Of a stretch of DNA of 64,000 nt, positions 42,502 through 51,093 are shown one piece after another (position 1 is the first letter of the stretch; every line of letters begins with the position of its first letter). The translations under genes were made by a program, and so were the position numbers. The notes below the pieces were generated by a model. That model did not search any database, was not told where the DNA came from, and saw only the letters and a list, made by a program, of their open reading frames with translations. The stretch spans positions 682,001 to 746,000 of the forward strand of contig NZ_QLUW01000001.1 of the NCBI RefSeq assembly GCF_003268025.1, read 5' to 3'. The DNA comes from Paenibacillus montanisoli (lineage in GTDB: Bacteria > Bacillota > Bacilli > Paenibacillales > Paenibacillaceae).

Positions 42502-45423
42502 ATGGCTAGTCTTTTGCTTGATGATTTTACGTTGAAGGATAGAGAAGGCTGGGAAGGCAGGATCGAGGGAGGACAAGGACGTTTTCCCGACGGAAGGGCG
42601 TCAGCCGCCATTCGCGGACGAATCGTTACGGAGCAGCTACCGCAAAATTGGAGCGGATACGGCTCGCTTCAATTCACGCTGCACAATCCATGGGATCGAG
42701 CGGTTGTGGGCGGAATCGAGCTATTCGACGGCTTGTCGCTCGAAAGTCCGGAGCTTGAATTCGGCGATTACGTGGAACGGCCCAAGTCTTTGTTGATCGG
42801 CGAAGGGATCACGCATGTGGTCATTCGGATCGATCCGATCCAGACAACTCAAGGAACCCGGATTCTGGACTTGGGGCAAGTGGTCAGAGTTGCGATCCGT
42901 GTCCCGGAGCCAGGGGAGGGGGAACAGCCTATCTCGATCGCGTCGCTGCGTTTAAGTCCGGAGCATGAAGAAATCGACGGGATTGCCTATGCCCGCCCGG
43001 GGGATTCCGTGCTCGTGATGCGCCATTTGGACATCAGCTGTTTTACCTATGAACCAGAAAATTACCGGGAACCGGAAGATGTTGTTCGTTTATATAGAGA
43101 ATTGACTTTGGAGAAGGAGAAGCTGCAGGATGTTATCGACACTGCGGAAATCAACGGCAAACAGACGCTGTATGCGCGCGTAGCGCTGGTGACTGCCGAT
43201 ATTGCTTTAAAATCGCGGCCTAATCTGGCTTGGCACTTCTCTCCCCGAGCCAAGCGCTCCAATTTGTCAGGAGCGCTGTCTCTTGCGCGGGAGGAACGGT
43301 ACAATCTCGAACGGCTTCTTTCTTCGTTCCGGCATGAAGACGATGAGGACGATTCCAATCTTCCTATTCCATTGGTCAAGCCGATTCCGGATTTCAAATC
43401 GCTTAAGATCGAAGGCAAGGCTTTTGTGGATACATCCGGCAAGCCCGCCTTAGTATGCGCGATGAGTTATCACAACGAGGGAACGCTGCTGCAATTTTTC
43501 TCTCCCGAACGGCATAAGCTTGAAATCTATGCCGTCGGCGGCGGTTCCAGGTATGACATCGAATGGTCCCCGGTGTACGAAGCGTTCCATAACTATCCCG
43601 GTACGGAACGGGTCGGCTGGCGCGGATGGTGCGGCCATCTCATCAAGGACCAATGGGCGATGGGAGGACGCAAGGAAAATGTGGTCATTTGTCTTGAAAA
43701 TCAACATATTCTTGAGGCCATTGACAGCTACAATCGGATACATGCCGACGACTGGCGCAACGATCCTTCTTTAATGTATGTCATTTTGGGATACGAGCTT
43801 TCTTATATGTGTTATTGCGAGGATTCTTTGCGGCGTTTCCGCGAGTGGCTTTCGAACCGTCACGGGAACATCGGTGCTTTGAATGACAAATGGGGAACCG
43901 AATATAAGGATTTCAACGAAGCGGAACCTCCTCGAACAGTCGTATTCGGCCCGGAGCCGGATGCCAACCGGGCGGCGTGGTTCGATTGGGCGGATTGGAA
44001 TACGCGCCGCTTCACCGATCACTTGCACTGGTCCCGCGATTCCGTGCGCAAACTGCATCCGGTCATTCCGATCTGCGCCGGCGGCACTCACAGCATGATA
44101 AGTCCGCTCAACAGCACTACCGGTATAGACGAGGAAATGATCATTAATGAAGTGGACGATGTCATTCTCCATGAAGGCAATGACATTTTAAGCATCGACT
44201 TACTGCACGCCCTGTCCGAGAAGCCGAAGCCTATCGTCGATCCGGAGCATGGCGGACGCTGTTCAAGATGGCTGCTTAATTATTTTCACGGCAAGAGCAC
44301 TCTCTCGATGTTTTGGTGGCCGAAGCAGCCGTCGAGGCAGTTTCCGAACAGTACGCTCAATGCGCCAATGCACGGCAACATGGATATTGAGTTCGTCGCC
44401 GAACATTTGCGCACCGCGCTCGACGTAAGGCGTTTGAACGAGGAGATCGCGGCCTTCTGGGACATTCCGAAGGAGACGGCAATTCTATACTCGAAAACGA
44501 ACATGCTGCAGGTACCGCCAGAGCTGATGAACGCCAAATCGACTCCTTTCCTGACCGCGCTGCGTGAAGCTTATGACGCCGCGCGCTGTCTTGACGCAGG
44601 AATTACGTTTATCAGTGAAAAACAGCTGCTCGCCGGCAAGACGGACCGATTTAAAAGCATTATACTCCCTGCCGTAAAGCATTTGCCGGAAGCCGTCTTC
44701 GAGGCGCTGGACCGATTCGTCCGCAGTGGAGGACACATCCTTGTTTTACCTGAATCTCTGGTTCGAGACGAGTATAACCGCCCGGCGGACTACTTGAAGC
44801 GGTGGGGGATTTCCGTGAGTAAAGTGGAACTGCCGGAAATCAAAGGTTTTGGAGAATTTGTGCAAAGATACGATCAGAATTTGGAACGCAACGTGCAATA
44901 CGGTACAGCCCGGAAAATCACTGCCGCAAAGTTCCATCCGACAATGACGCCTTGGTCATTCAGGATGTCCGGAGTCTTCCAGGAACTAAGCATCTCGGGC
45001 GGAGAGGCGATTGCCGAAGGTCCGTCATCCGAACCGATGCTCGTTCGGGTTCCGATCGGGTCCGGAGTTGTCTGGTATGCGGCCGGCATGCCTGAGAAAG
45101 ATTCGTTAGCGGAGCTGGTTGACCGCTTTTTCACGGAATCCGGTATCGACCGTCCGCTCAAGGTTACAGATGAAGACGGCCGGCGCGTGTCCGGTTTGGA
45201 GGCGCGGCTCGTTAGACGGCGCCATGACGATCTCGTCTACCTCGTTAATGAGAGCGGACGGACGGTGGATTACCGCATTCAGACGGACCGCGCGATACAT
45301 GAGATTCGGGAGTTGCGTTCCCTGAAGTACTATAAGGAAGCGGCAGGACAAATCAAAGACGGTCAGACGCTGCTGTTCTCGCTCCGGGAAGATCCATCCG
45401 TGCGGTTTCAGAAGAAGAAGTGA
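42502..45423 (+). CDS. Large GH42-like glycoside hydrolase
   Basis: ATG 42502, ten bases after AGGAGGT, gives 973 residues with no signal peptide, so it acts in the cytoplasm. An N-terminal beta domain (1-150) precedes a TIM-barrel region. VILGYELSYMCYCEDSLRRF then REWLSNRHGNIGALNDKWGT resembles the acid/base segment of GH42-type beta-galactosidases, with Glu in GYELS. KPIVDPEHGG supplies a candidate nucleophile Glu. A class-I-amidotransferase-like domain (SIILPAVKHLPEAVFEALDR, then FVRSGGHILVLPESL) and a C-terminal beta domain follow, as in GH42. Assignment to the family is by pattern only. Confidence 0.68.
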   Translation: MASLLLDDFTLKDREGWEGRIEGGQGRFPDGRASAAIRGRIVTEQLPQNWSGYGSLQFTLHNPWDRAVVGGIELFDGLSLESPELEFGDYVERPKSLLIGEGITHVVIRIDPIQTTQGTRILDLGQVVRVAIRVPEPGEGEQPISIASLRLSPEHEEIDGIAYARPGDSVLVMRHLDISCFTYEPENYREPEDVVRLYRELTLEKEKLQDVIDTAEINGKQTLYARVALVTADIALKSRPNLAWHFSPRAKRSNLSGALSLAREERYNLERLLSSFRHEDDEDDSNLPIPLVKPIPDFKSLKIEGKAFVDTSGKPALVCAMSYHNEGTLLQFFSPERHKLEIYAVGGGSRYDIEWSPVYEAFHNYPGTERVGWRGWCGHLIKDQWAMGGRKENVVICLENQHILEAIDSYNRIHADDWRNDPSLMYVILGYELSYMCYCEDSLRRFREWLSNRHGNIGALNDKWGTEYKDFNEAEPPRTVVFGPEPDANRAAWFDWADWNTRRFTDHLHWSRDSVRKLHPVIPICAGGTHSMISPLNSTTGIDEEMIINEVDDVILHEGNDILSIDLLHALSEKPKPIVDPEHGGRCSRWLLNYFHGKSTLSMFWWPKQPSRQFPNSTLNAPMHGNMDIEFVAEHLRTALDVRRLNEEIAAFWDIPKETAILYSKTNMLQVPPELMNAKSTPFLTALREAYDAARCLDAGITFISEKQLLAGKTDRFKSIILPAVKHLPEAVFEALDRFVRSGGHILVLPESLVRDEYNRPADYLKRWGISVSKVELPEIKGFGEFVQRYDQNLERNVQYGTARKITAAKFHPTMTPWSFRMSGVFQELSISGGEAIAEGPSSEPMLVRVPIGSGVVWYAAGMPEKDSLAELVDRFFTESGIDRPLKVTDEDGRRVSGLEARLVRRRHDDLVYLVNESGRTVDYRIQTDRAIHEIRELRSLKYYKEAAGQIKDGQTLLFSLREDPSVRFQKKK

Positions 45424-45445
45424 AAACGGGCAGGGGGTTGAAAAA

Positions 45446-46417
45446 ATGGGATACCGTGTAGCGGTGCTCGGTGCCGGCAATATATCGACGGCGCATTTGA
45501 AAGCGGCGAAGAGGCTCGAACATCTCGATCTTGTCGCCGTTGCCGATGTAATGGAGGAGAGGGTCAATCGCGCGGCTCGGGAGTTCGGAATAACGCCATA
45601 CCTCGATTACAAGGAAATGATCGACAAGGAAAAGCCGGATATCGCGATCATCGCGCTGCCTCCTTATATGCATAAGGAAGCCTCTGTTTACTGCTCGGGC
45701 AAAGGCTGCCATTTGCTGCTGGAAAAGCCGATGGCCTTGAATGTCGAAGAATGCGAGGAAATTATCCGGGCAGCCGACGATAATAACGTCACATTGATGG
45801 TCGGCCACACGGTCCACTATGAAGCTGCCAACAGGCTGGTTAAGCAGTTAATCGATCAAGGCTCATACGGAGAGCTTGTCATGATCAACGATACTAGGCG
45901 TTCCGATTATTTCAAGGATCGGTTGGACTGGTTTTTCAATAAAGAAACGTCAGGCGGCGGCATTTTGATGAATCTCGGCTCTCACTCCATTGACAAGATT
46001 CAGTGGTACACCGGCAGTAGAGTGGCGAAAGTGAAGTCGAAAATCGATTTTAACGCGCCAAAGGGAGATATCGAAGGAGCCGGCGTCGTGTTTCTGGAAA
46101 CGGAAAGCGGAATTCCCGCAACGATCGTGCAATCCGGCTATAGCAGCGGAGTTCCGTGCAACGTAACGGAATTTGTTTTTACGAAGGGGATGATTCAATT
46201 AACTTGGGAAGTCTGGGTAAGCGAGAGTAATGAATATACGAAAGTTCCGGTAGACGCCGGAGAGGATCCTTTCGTGCTGCAGTTGATCGATTTGACGGAC
46301 GCAATGGAAGGAAGGAAACCGGTGGAATGCTCGGGAGCTTACGCCAAAAGCATTATTTCCGTCATTGAAGGTGTATATGAATCTCACTATTCCGGGAAAG
46401 AAGCGTCCGTAACATAA
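45446..46417 (+). CDS. Gfo/Idh/MocA-family oxidoreductase
   Basis: 323 residues. VAVLGAGNISTAHLKAAKRL is the Rossmann start, EKPMALNVEECEEIIRAAD contains the catalytic-lysine EKP motif, and GGILMNLGSHSIDKIQWYTG supplies the active-site His region. It probably oxidises or epimerises a sugar released by the hydrolase upstream. It is encoded 23 bases after that gene and 35 before the aldo/keto reductase. Confidence 0.9.
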   Translation: MGYRVAVLGAGNISTAHLKAAKRLEHLDLVAVADVMEERVNRAAREFGITPYLDYKEMIDKEKPDIAIIALPPYMHKEASVYCSGKGCHLLLEKPMALNVEECEEIIRAADDNNVTLMVGHTVHYEAANRLVKQLIDQGSYGELVMINDTRRSDYFKDRLDWFFNKETSGGGILMNLGSHSIDKIQWYTGSRVAKVKSKIDFNAPKGDIEGAGVVFLETESGIPATIVQSGYSSGVPCNVTEFVFTKGMIQLTWEVWVSESNEYTKVPVDAGEDPFVLQLIDLTDAMEGRKPVECSGAYAKSIISVIEGVYESHYSGKEASVT

Positions 46418-46451
46418 AGCCATTTTCTAGTTTTATAAGGAGGCATGGTAC

Positions 46452-47432
46452 ATGGATTATTCCTATTTAGGACGTTCCGGATTGAAAGTGAGCAAGCTTT
46501 GTTTAGGCACGATGATTTTCGGCATCGATGCCGATGAGAAGGAAGCTTTTCGTATAATGGATGCCGCATTGGATGCGGGATTGAACTTTTTCGATACCTC
46601 CAATACATACGGCGGCAATGGAAATCGCGGAAGAACGGAAGAGATTATCGGCCGTTGGTTCGCGCAAGGGGGCGGCCGCAGGGAGAAGGTCGTGTTGGCG
46701 ACGAAGGTATACGGCCCAATGGACGATCCGTATGACGGTCCGAACAGCCCGGCAGGATTATCTTCCTATAAGGTTCGCAGGCATCTGGAGGGCTCGCTTC
46801 GCCGGCTTCAAACCGATCATATTGAACTCTATCAGATGCATCACGTAGACCGGAATGTATCATGGGATGAATTATGGGAAGCATTCCAGATTTACGTTTT
46901 TCAGGGGAAAATCGGATACGTAGGTTCCAGCAATTTTGCAGCCCGGGATCTGGTCAAGGCACAATACGAAGCGAAAGCCCGCAACATCCTGGGGCTGGTT
47001 TCGGAGCAGCATAGATACAGTCTGCTTTGCAGGCTTCCGGAGTTGGAGGTTCTCCCTGCCGCGCTGGAGCACGGACTCGGCGTCATCGCATGGAGTCCGT
47101 TGGACGGCGGACTTCTGGGCGGCAACGCTTTGAATCCGGTTGCTGGCTCAAGAACGTCCAATAACCAAGAGTTGGTCCAGAAGCATCGGGGTCAGCTGGA
47201 GCTATTCGCCAAATTATGCAGAGAACTCGGAGAAAGCGAAGCGAACGTTGCATTGGCTTGGACGTTGGCGCATCCGGCTATGACGGCGCCGATTATAGGT
47301 CCCCGTACTTTAGAGCAACTCCAGAATGCGCTGCGTGCCGTAGAGATCAAGCTGGATGAAGCCGCATTGAAGAGACTGGACGAGATTTTTCCGGGACCCG
47401 GCGGAGAAGCGCCCAAAGCCTATGCTTGGTAG
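46452..47432 (+). CDS. Aldo/keto reductase
   Basis: 326 residues behind AAGGAGG. LGRSGLKVSKLCLGTMIFG is the family start; the catalytic set is visible as Asp and Tyr in FFDTSNTYGG, Lys in VVLATKVYG and His in QMHHVDRN. SEQHRYSLLCR and GPRTLEQLQNAL bind NADPH. Together with the Gfo/Idh/MocA enzyme it likely handles a sugar or polyol intermediate of the locus. Confidence 0.9.
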   Translation: MDYSYLGRSGLKVSKLCLGTMIFGIDADEKEAFRIMDAALDAGLNFFDTSNTYGGNGNRGRTEEIIGRWFAQGGGRREKVVLATKVYGPMDDPYDGPNSPAGLSSYKVRRHLEGSLRRLQTDHIELYQMHHVDRNVSWDELWEAFQIYVFQGKIGYVGSSNFAARDLVKAQYEAKARNILGLVSEQHRYSLLCRLPELEVLPAALEHGLGVIAWSPLDGGLLGGNALNPVAGSRTSNNQELVQKHRGQLELFAKLCRELGESEANVALAWTLAHPAMTAPIIGPRTLEQLQNALRAVEIKLDEAALKRLDEIFPGPGGEAPKAYAW

Positions 47433-47463
47433 AGGCGAATAATCCTCAAGAAATCCTCAAGTA

Positions 47464-47688
47464 ATGTGGATTAATGACGAGTTTGAAGCTGGCAGGTATG
47501 ACCTGAACTGGCTCGGTAATTATGACGAATACGGGCTGAATGCGATATTTATTGAAAACTACTGGAATACGGGTTCGCCGAAGGTCCAATCGCGATATTT
47601 CGATAATTTGGTCATCAGCACGGAACGAATCGGCTTGGCCGGTGCCGCGAAGCCTGGCATCGGCAAGGCTCTGGGGCACGGCAAATAA
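47464..47688 (+). pseudogene. Remnant of a polysaccharide-lyase-like C-terminal domain
   Basis: A 74-codon frame without ribosome binding site. EAGRYDLNWLGNY, GLNAIFIENYWNTGSP and SRYFDNLVISTERIG match the end of concanavalin-like lyase/hydrolase domains, in which the last strand reads 'YFDNLVISTERIGP'. Only the last part is left; the body of the gene is gone. Just before it is a tandem direct repeat, AATCCTCAAG then AAATCCTCAAG (47441-47461), a possible deletion scar. Confidence 0.6.
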
Positions 47689-47696
47689 AAAAAGAG

Positions 47697-47728
47697 GGAG
47701 GTTTTCCTGAGGGGAAACCTCCTTTTTT
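47697..47728 (+). terminator. Rho-independent terminator
   Basis: GGAGGTTTTCC and GGGGAAACCTCC form a stem with a three-base loop, with an A run before and a T run after. Confidence 0.88.
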
Positions 47729-47744
47729 AAAAGGGGAATGAACG

Positions 47745-49106
47745 ATGGCGAACATTAAAGTATTATTATGGTTCGATGTTGAAGATTACATTACGCCGGA
47801 GTCCGAAGATGCTTTGCTGGAGCTCTTGATCTTATGCGATGAAAAACAAATCAAAGGAATCTTCAAAATGGTCGGAGAGAAAGCGAGAGTGTTAGCGGAA
47901 CACGGCCGCACGGATATTCTGGAGAAGCTTAAAAACCATGAAGTCGGATACCATACCGATTTTCACAGCGTCCATCCTACCGTTAGCGAATATCTGGAGC
48001 GCAAGGGCTTTAGAGAAGGTGCCGAACAATTTCACGATAATGAGTTTAACGGCTTTCAAGATGTGGCGAGCATAACCGGCATGCCGATCAAGTGTTACGG
48101 TCAGCCGGGCTTCTCGTGGGCGCCGCAAGCTTTTCCCGCGCTATTAGGGTGGGGCATTCCGGTATATTTGGATACAGGTCGGCAGATAACGCTGCATGCT
48201 AAGCCATACTGGTACGGGGGAATGCTCAATTTTATGGACCTGCCCGGCTTAATGAGGATGGAGCTTATGGAGGGAGGTTTGGAAGAGGCGAAGCGCCAAT
48301 TTGATGATATCTATGAGAAATTGTCTGCACAATCAATAGGCTTTGTAAGCATCGTTTACCATCCGAACGAATTTTCTACTACGGAATTTTGGGATCTGAT
48401 CAATTTTGGCGAAGGCAAAAATACACCGCGGAATGAATGGCGTCCTGCTCCTTTGAGACCTTTCGGCATGATGGAACGGTACATCCGGATGCTGGGGCAA
48501 TTTATTGACTACACCCTTTCAAAAGAAAATGTCGAATATATCACATCGGCGCAAACCTTGGAGCTGGAGAAGTCCAGGAAAGATGAGCTTGCTCCTGAGC
48601 ATGTCCGGACCTTGGCTGCCAATACGGGCAAAGATCTTTACTTCCAACTATTTAGCGGCTACTCTCTCTCGGTTTCCGATCTGCATTCTATTTTTGTCAG
48701 CTATTTGCTTGGAAAGCCTCTGGTGCCTGAGCTCATCTACGGTCCGGAAACCGCTGCCGAAAGCGATATCGTTACTGCCGTGAAAGTGGCCGATCTTAAA
48801 GCGGCCATCTCGGTTCCATATCCGAAAGTGCGGGGTTCTTATCACCTCCCCGATCATTTCCATATTGGCGAAGCTAAAATCAATCCGGTGGACGTAACTT
48901 GCACTTTAGCCAAAGTGATTAGGGAAGGTTTAAAAGATGAAGACGAAGTGACCGTCGTTCGAGGCTCTCTTCGCACCCAAATTCATGCGAATGAAGATGA
49001 TTTCTGGGGAAATGGGTGGGAGATTTTCCCCAGGGATTTTAGAGTGCCGAATATCGTCCGGATGTCGAAGCTGCAAACGTGGACTTTAAAACCTGCCATA
49101 TTTTGA
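47745..49106 (+). CDS. NodB-like polysaccharide deacetylase-family protein
   Basis: 453 residues, no signal peptide. LLWFDVEDYITPES gives the Asp-x-Glu-Asp of motif 1 and VGYHTDFHSVHPT the His pair of motif 2, which bind the metal in this family. CYGQPGFSWAPQAF corresponds to the Arg/Pro motif 3 region. The C-terminal 180 residues, after about 265, are unlike NodB domains and are unassigned. It may remove acyl groups from a cytoplasmic oligosaccharide imported by the neighbouring transporter. Confidence 0.75.
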   Translation: MANIKVLLWFDVEDYITPESEDALLELLILCDEKQIKGIFKMVGEKARVLAEHGRTDILEKLKNHEVGYHTDFHSVHPTVSEYLERKGFREGAEQFHDNEFNGFQDVASITGMPIKCYGQPGFSWAPQAFPALLGWGIPVYLDTGRQITLHAKPYWYGGMLNFMDLPGLMRMELMEGGLEEAKRQFDDIYEKLSAQSIGFVSIVYHPNEFSTTEFWDLINFGEGKNTPRNEWRPAPLRPFGMMERYIRMLGQFIDYTLSKENVEYITSAQTLELEKSRKDELAPEHVRTLAANTGKDLYFQLFSGYSLSVSDLHSIFVSYLLGKPLVPELIYGPETAAESDIVTAVKVADLKAAISVPYPKVRGSYHLPDHFHIGEAKINPVDVTCTLAKVIREGLKDEDEVTVVRGSLRTQIHANEDDFWGNGWEIFPRDFRVPNIVRMSKLQTWTLKPAIF

Positions 49107-49210
49107 ATGATGAGGAACAGCCCCCGATGCGGTAAGGCCGTTTCTGCATTTCCGCAAAATATCAGCCGTGTTATAGTAGTGTTACCAGATTCCATGGCGG
49201 GGGAAACTAA

Positions 49211-50986
49211 ATGATGAGAGTGCCGCTTCTGCAGATCATGAATCGAAAAATCAAAAACTTCAACATATACACCAAACTGGTCATTACTTTGTTTCTTATC
49301 GTAATCCCGCTTTACGGAATCAGTTTCTTCGTCAATGAATTTGGAGCAGCCAGAAATAAAGAGGAGATTGCGAAATCGTTAGAAAATACCGTTCATGCCA
49401 ATAACAAAATGCTGGAGATGGAGTTCCACAAAATAAATCCGATCTTGAATAAAACAACTATTGATATCGCACTTCTGTATATTAAACAATCGCCGGATTC
49501 AACCGCAGCAGAACAAACCAGATTCATGATGGATTTGATGAAATATTTGGACCAATTACGAACTTCCAGCACGTTTATTGAAGGAACAAAGGCTTTTTTG
49601 CCGGCGATCAGCAAAACGATTTCGACAAGCTCAGTTTTATCCACAGTCGACGTTAAAGAAATGAATGCCATGCGGCAAAAGCAAGGCAACGGACCTTTTA
49701 TATTTTGGGAAAACCGGCTATTTTTAAGCAAATCCTATATCAATGAATTCGAGTCGCGCGGCCCTGCCGGATTATTCCTGCTGGAAACCGAAATCAGTCA
49801 ACACCAATTCCAAGTTATGCTGAGTAATATGATGAGCTATAAACAGGGTGGGGCCGTCTTATTGAGCGGAAGCGGAAGCTGGGCAATCGAAAGCCGCAAT
49901 AATCCCGTCGTATTGTCGGGAATCAAAGATTTTATTCTGAATTCACCCGTTAGAGCTTCGGCTGCCGATTCCGCATATGTAACGATCGAAGGCCAATCCT
50001 ATTTTGTCGCGTACGAAAGATCGCCGGTGCTTGACACGACTCTTATGGTATATATCCCTAATGATTTGATATTGGGGCCTCTCAAAATTTACAAAGTGCT
50101 TTTTTGGACGATGTCTCTCCTCTCGTTGTTTATTATTATCACTTTCTCTTATTGGATTTTCAGGATCATTCATCAGCCGCTGAAAACGCTTGTAGAGTCA
50201 TTTCGCAAGGTTGAGAGAGGACACCTGAATTTTTCCATTCAGCATGCGAATAATGACGAGTTCGGATATTTATATAACAGGTTTAATTATATGGTAAATA
50301 ATCTCAATGTGCTGATCAACGAGATTTACGAGCAAAAAATAAGAAATCAGCGTTCCGAATTGAAACGATTGCAATCGCAAATTAACCCTCACTTTTTGTA
50401 TAACAATTTTTTTATCCTGTATCGATTGATAAATAGTCACGATATAGAAAAAGCTGCGGAGTTCACCCAATATTTGGGCCGCTATTTTCAATTCATCACG
50501 CGGGACGCTTCGAACGATATCAAGCTGGAGCTTGAATATCAGCATGCCAAAACCTATGTCGAGATTCAAACCATCTGTTATTCGAAGCGTGTCGAGGTTG
50601 AATTCGAACCGTTGCCTGATCCGTACAAAGATAACTCGTGTCTGAGATTGATTTTTCAGCCGGTAATCGAAAACAGTTATAAATACGCTTTCGAGAATAA
50701 AGTTTCCAAAGGGAAATTAACCGTCCGGTTCGTATCCGAGAACGAGTATCTTTCCTTTATCGTCGAGGATAACGGAGAAGCGTTAACCGATGAAGATATT
50801 TATCGTTTAAACGTAAAACTATCCTCTTCGGATAACGAAATTGAGGAATGCACCGGGTTAATCAACGTTCATCGCCGGGTTCAATTGAAGTACGGAACGG
50901 AGTGCGGGGTTTTCCTCTCGAGGAGCGAGATCGGTGGACTGAAAGTAGAAGTAAAACTGAAGGTGCTGAGGTATGAACTTGCTTAA
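49211..50986 (+). CDS. YesM/LytS-type sensor histidine kinase
   Basis: 591 residues. Two membrane helices (LVITLFLIVIPLYGISFFVN and VLFWTMSLLSLFIIITFSYW) enclose a 250-residue extracellular sensor. HAMP follows, then RLQSQINPHFLYNNFFILYR with the phospho-His, and an ATPase domain with PVIENSYKYAFENKV (N box) and FIVEDNGEAL (G box). Such kinases normally pair with an AraC-type response regulator (YesN) next door; none is found in this window. It probably senses extracellular carbohydrate for the importer operon. Confidence 0.88.
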   Translation: MMRVPLLQIMNRKIKNFNIYTKLVITLFLIVIPLYGISFFVNEFGAARNKEEIAKSLENTVHANNKMLEMEFHKINPILNKTTIDIALLYIKQSPDSTAAEQTRFMMDLMKYLDQLRTSSTFIEGTKAFLPAISKTISTSSVLSTVDVKEMNAMRQKQGNGPFIFWENRLFLSKSYINEFESRGPAGLFLLETEISQHQFQVMLSNMMSYKQGGAVLLSGSGSWAIESRNNPVVLSGIKDFILNSPVRASAADSAYVTIEGQSYFVAYERSPVLDTTLMVYIPNDLILGPLKIYKVLFWTMSLLSLFIIITFSYWIFRIIHQPLKTLVESFRKVERGHLNFSIQHANNDEFGYLYNRFNYMVNNLNVLINEIYEQKIRNQRSELKRLQSQINPHFLYNNFFILYRLINSHDIEKAAEFTQYLGRYFQFITRDASNDIKLELEYQHAKTYVEIQTICYSKRVEVEFEPLPDPYKDNSCLRLIFQPVIENSYKYAFENKVSKGKLTVRFVSENEYLSFIVEDNGEALTDEDIYRLNVKLSSSDNEIEECTGLINVHRRVQLKYGTECGVFLSRSEIGGLKVEVKLKVLRYELA

Positions 50987-51021
50987 GCTTAGAGACAATC
51001 TGTTCGGTTCGTACATAGCGT

Positions 51022-51054
51022 GACCATGCCAGCGAGAACGCTGGCACGCTTCAC
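51022..51054 (+). terminator. Hairpin after the sensor kinase gene
   Basis: TGCCAGCG at 51027-51034 pairs with CGCTGGCA at 51039-51046, extended by CGTGA/TCACG. An A run, not T, follows on the plus strand. Confidence 0.45.
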
Positions 51055-51062
51055 GAAAAAAA

Positions 51063-51085
51063 GGAGAGCCACTAGTTGGCTCTCC
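51063..51085 (-). terminator. Terminator of the bmrCD operon
   Basis: GGAGAGCCA and TGGCTCTCC form a 9-bp stem, followed on the minus strand by a seven-T run (plus-strand A run 51055-51062). Confidence 0.85.
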
Positions 51086-51093
51086 ATTTCCTA

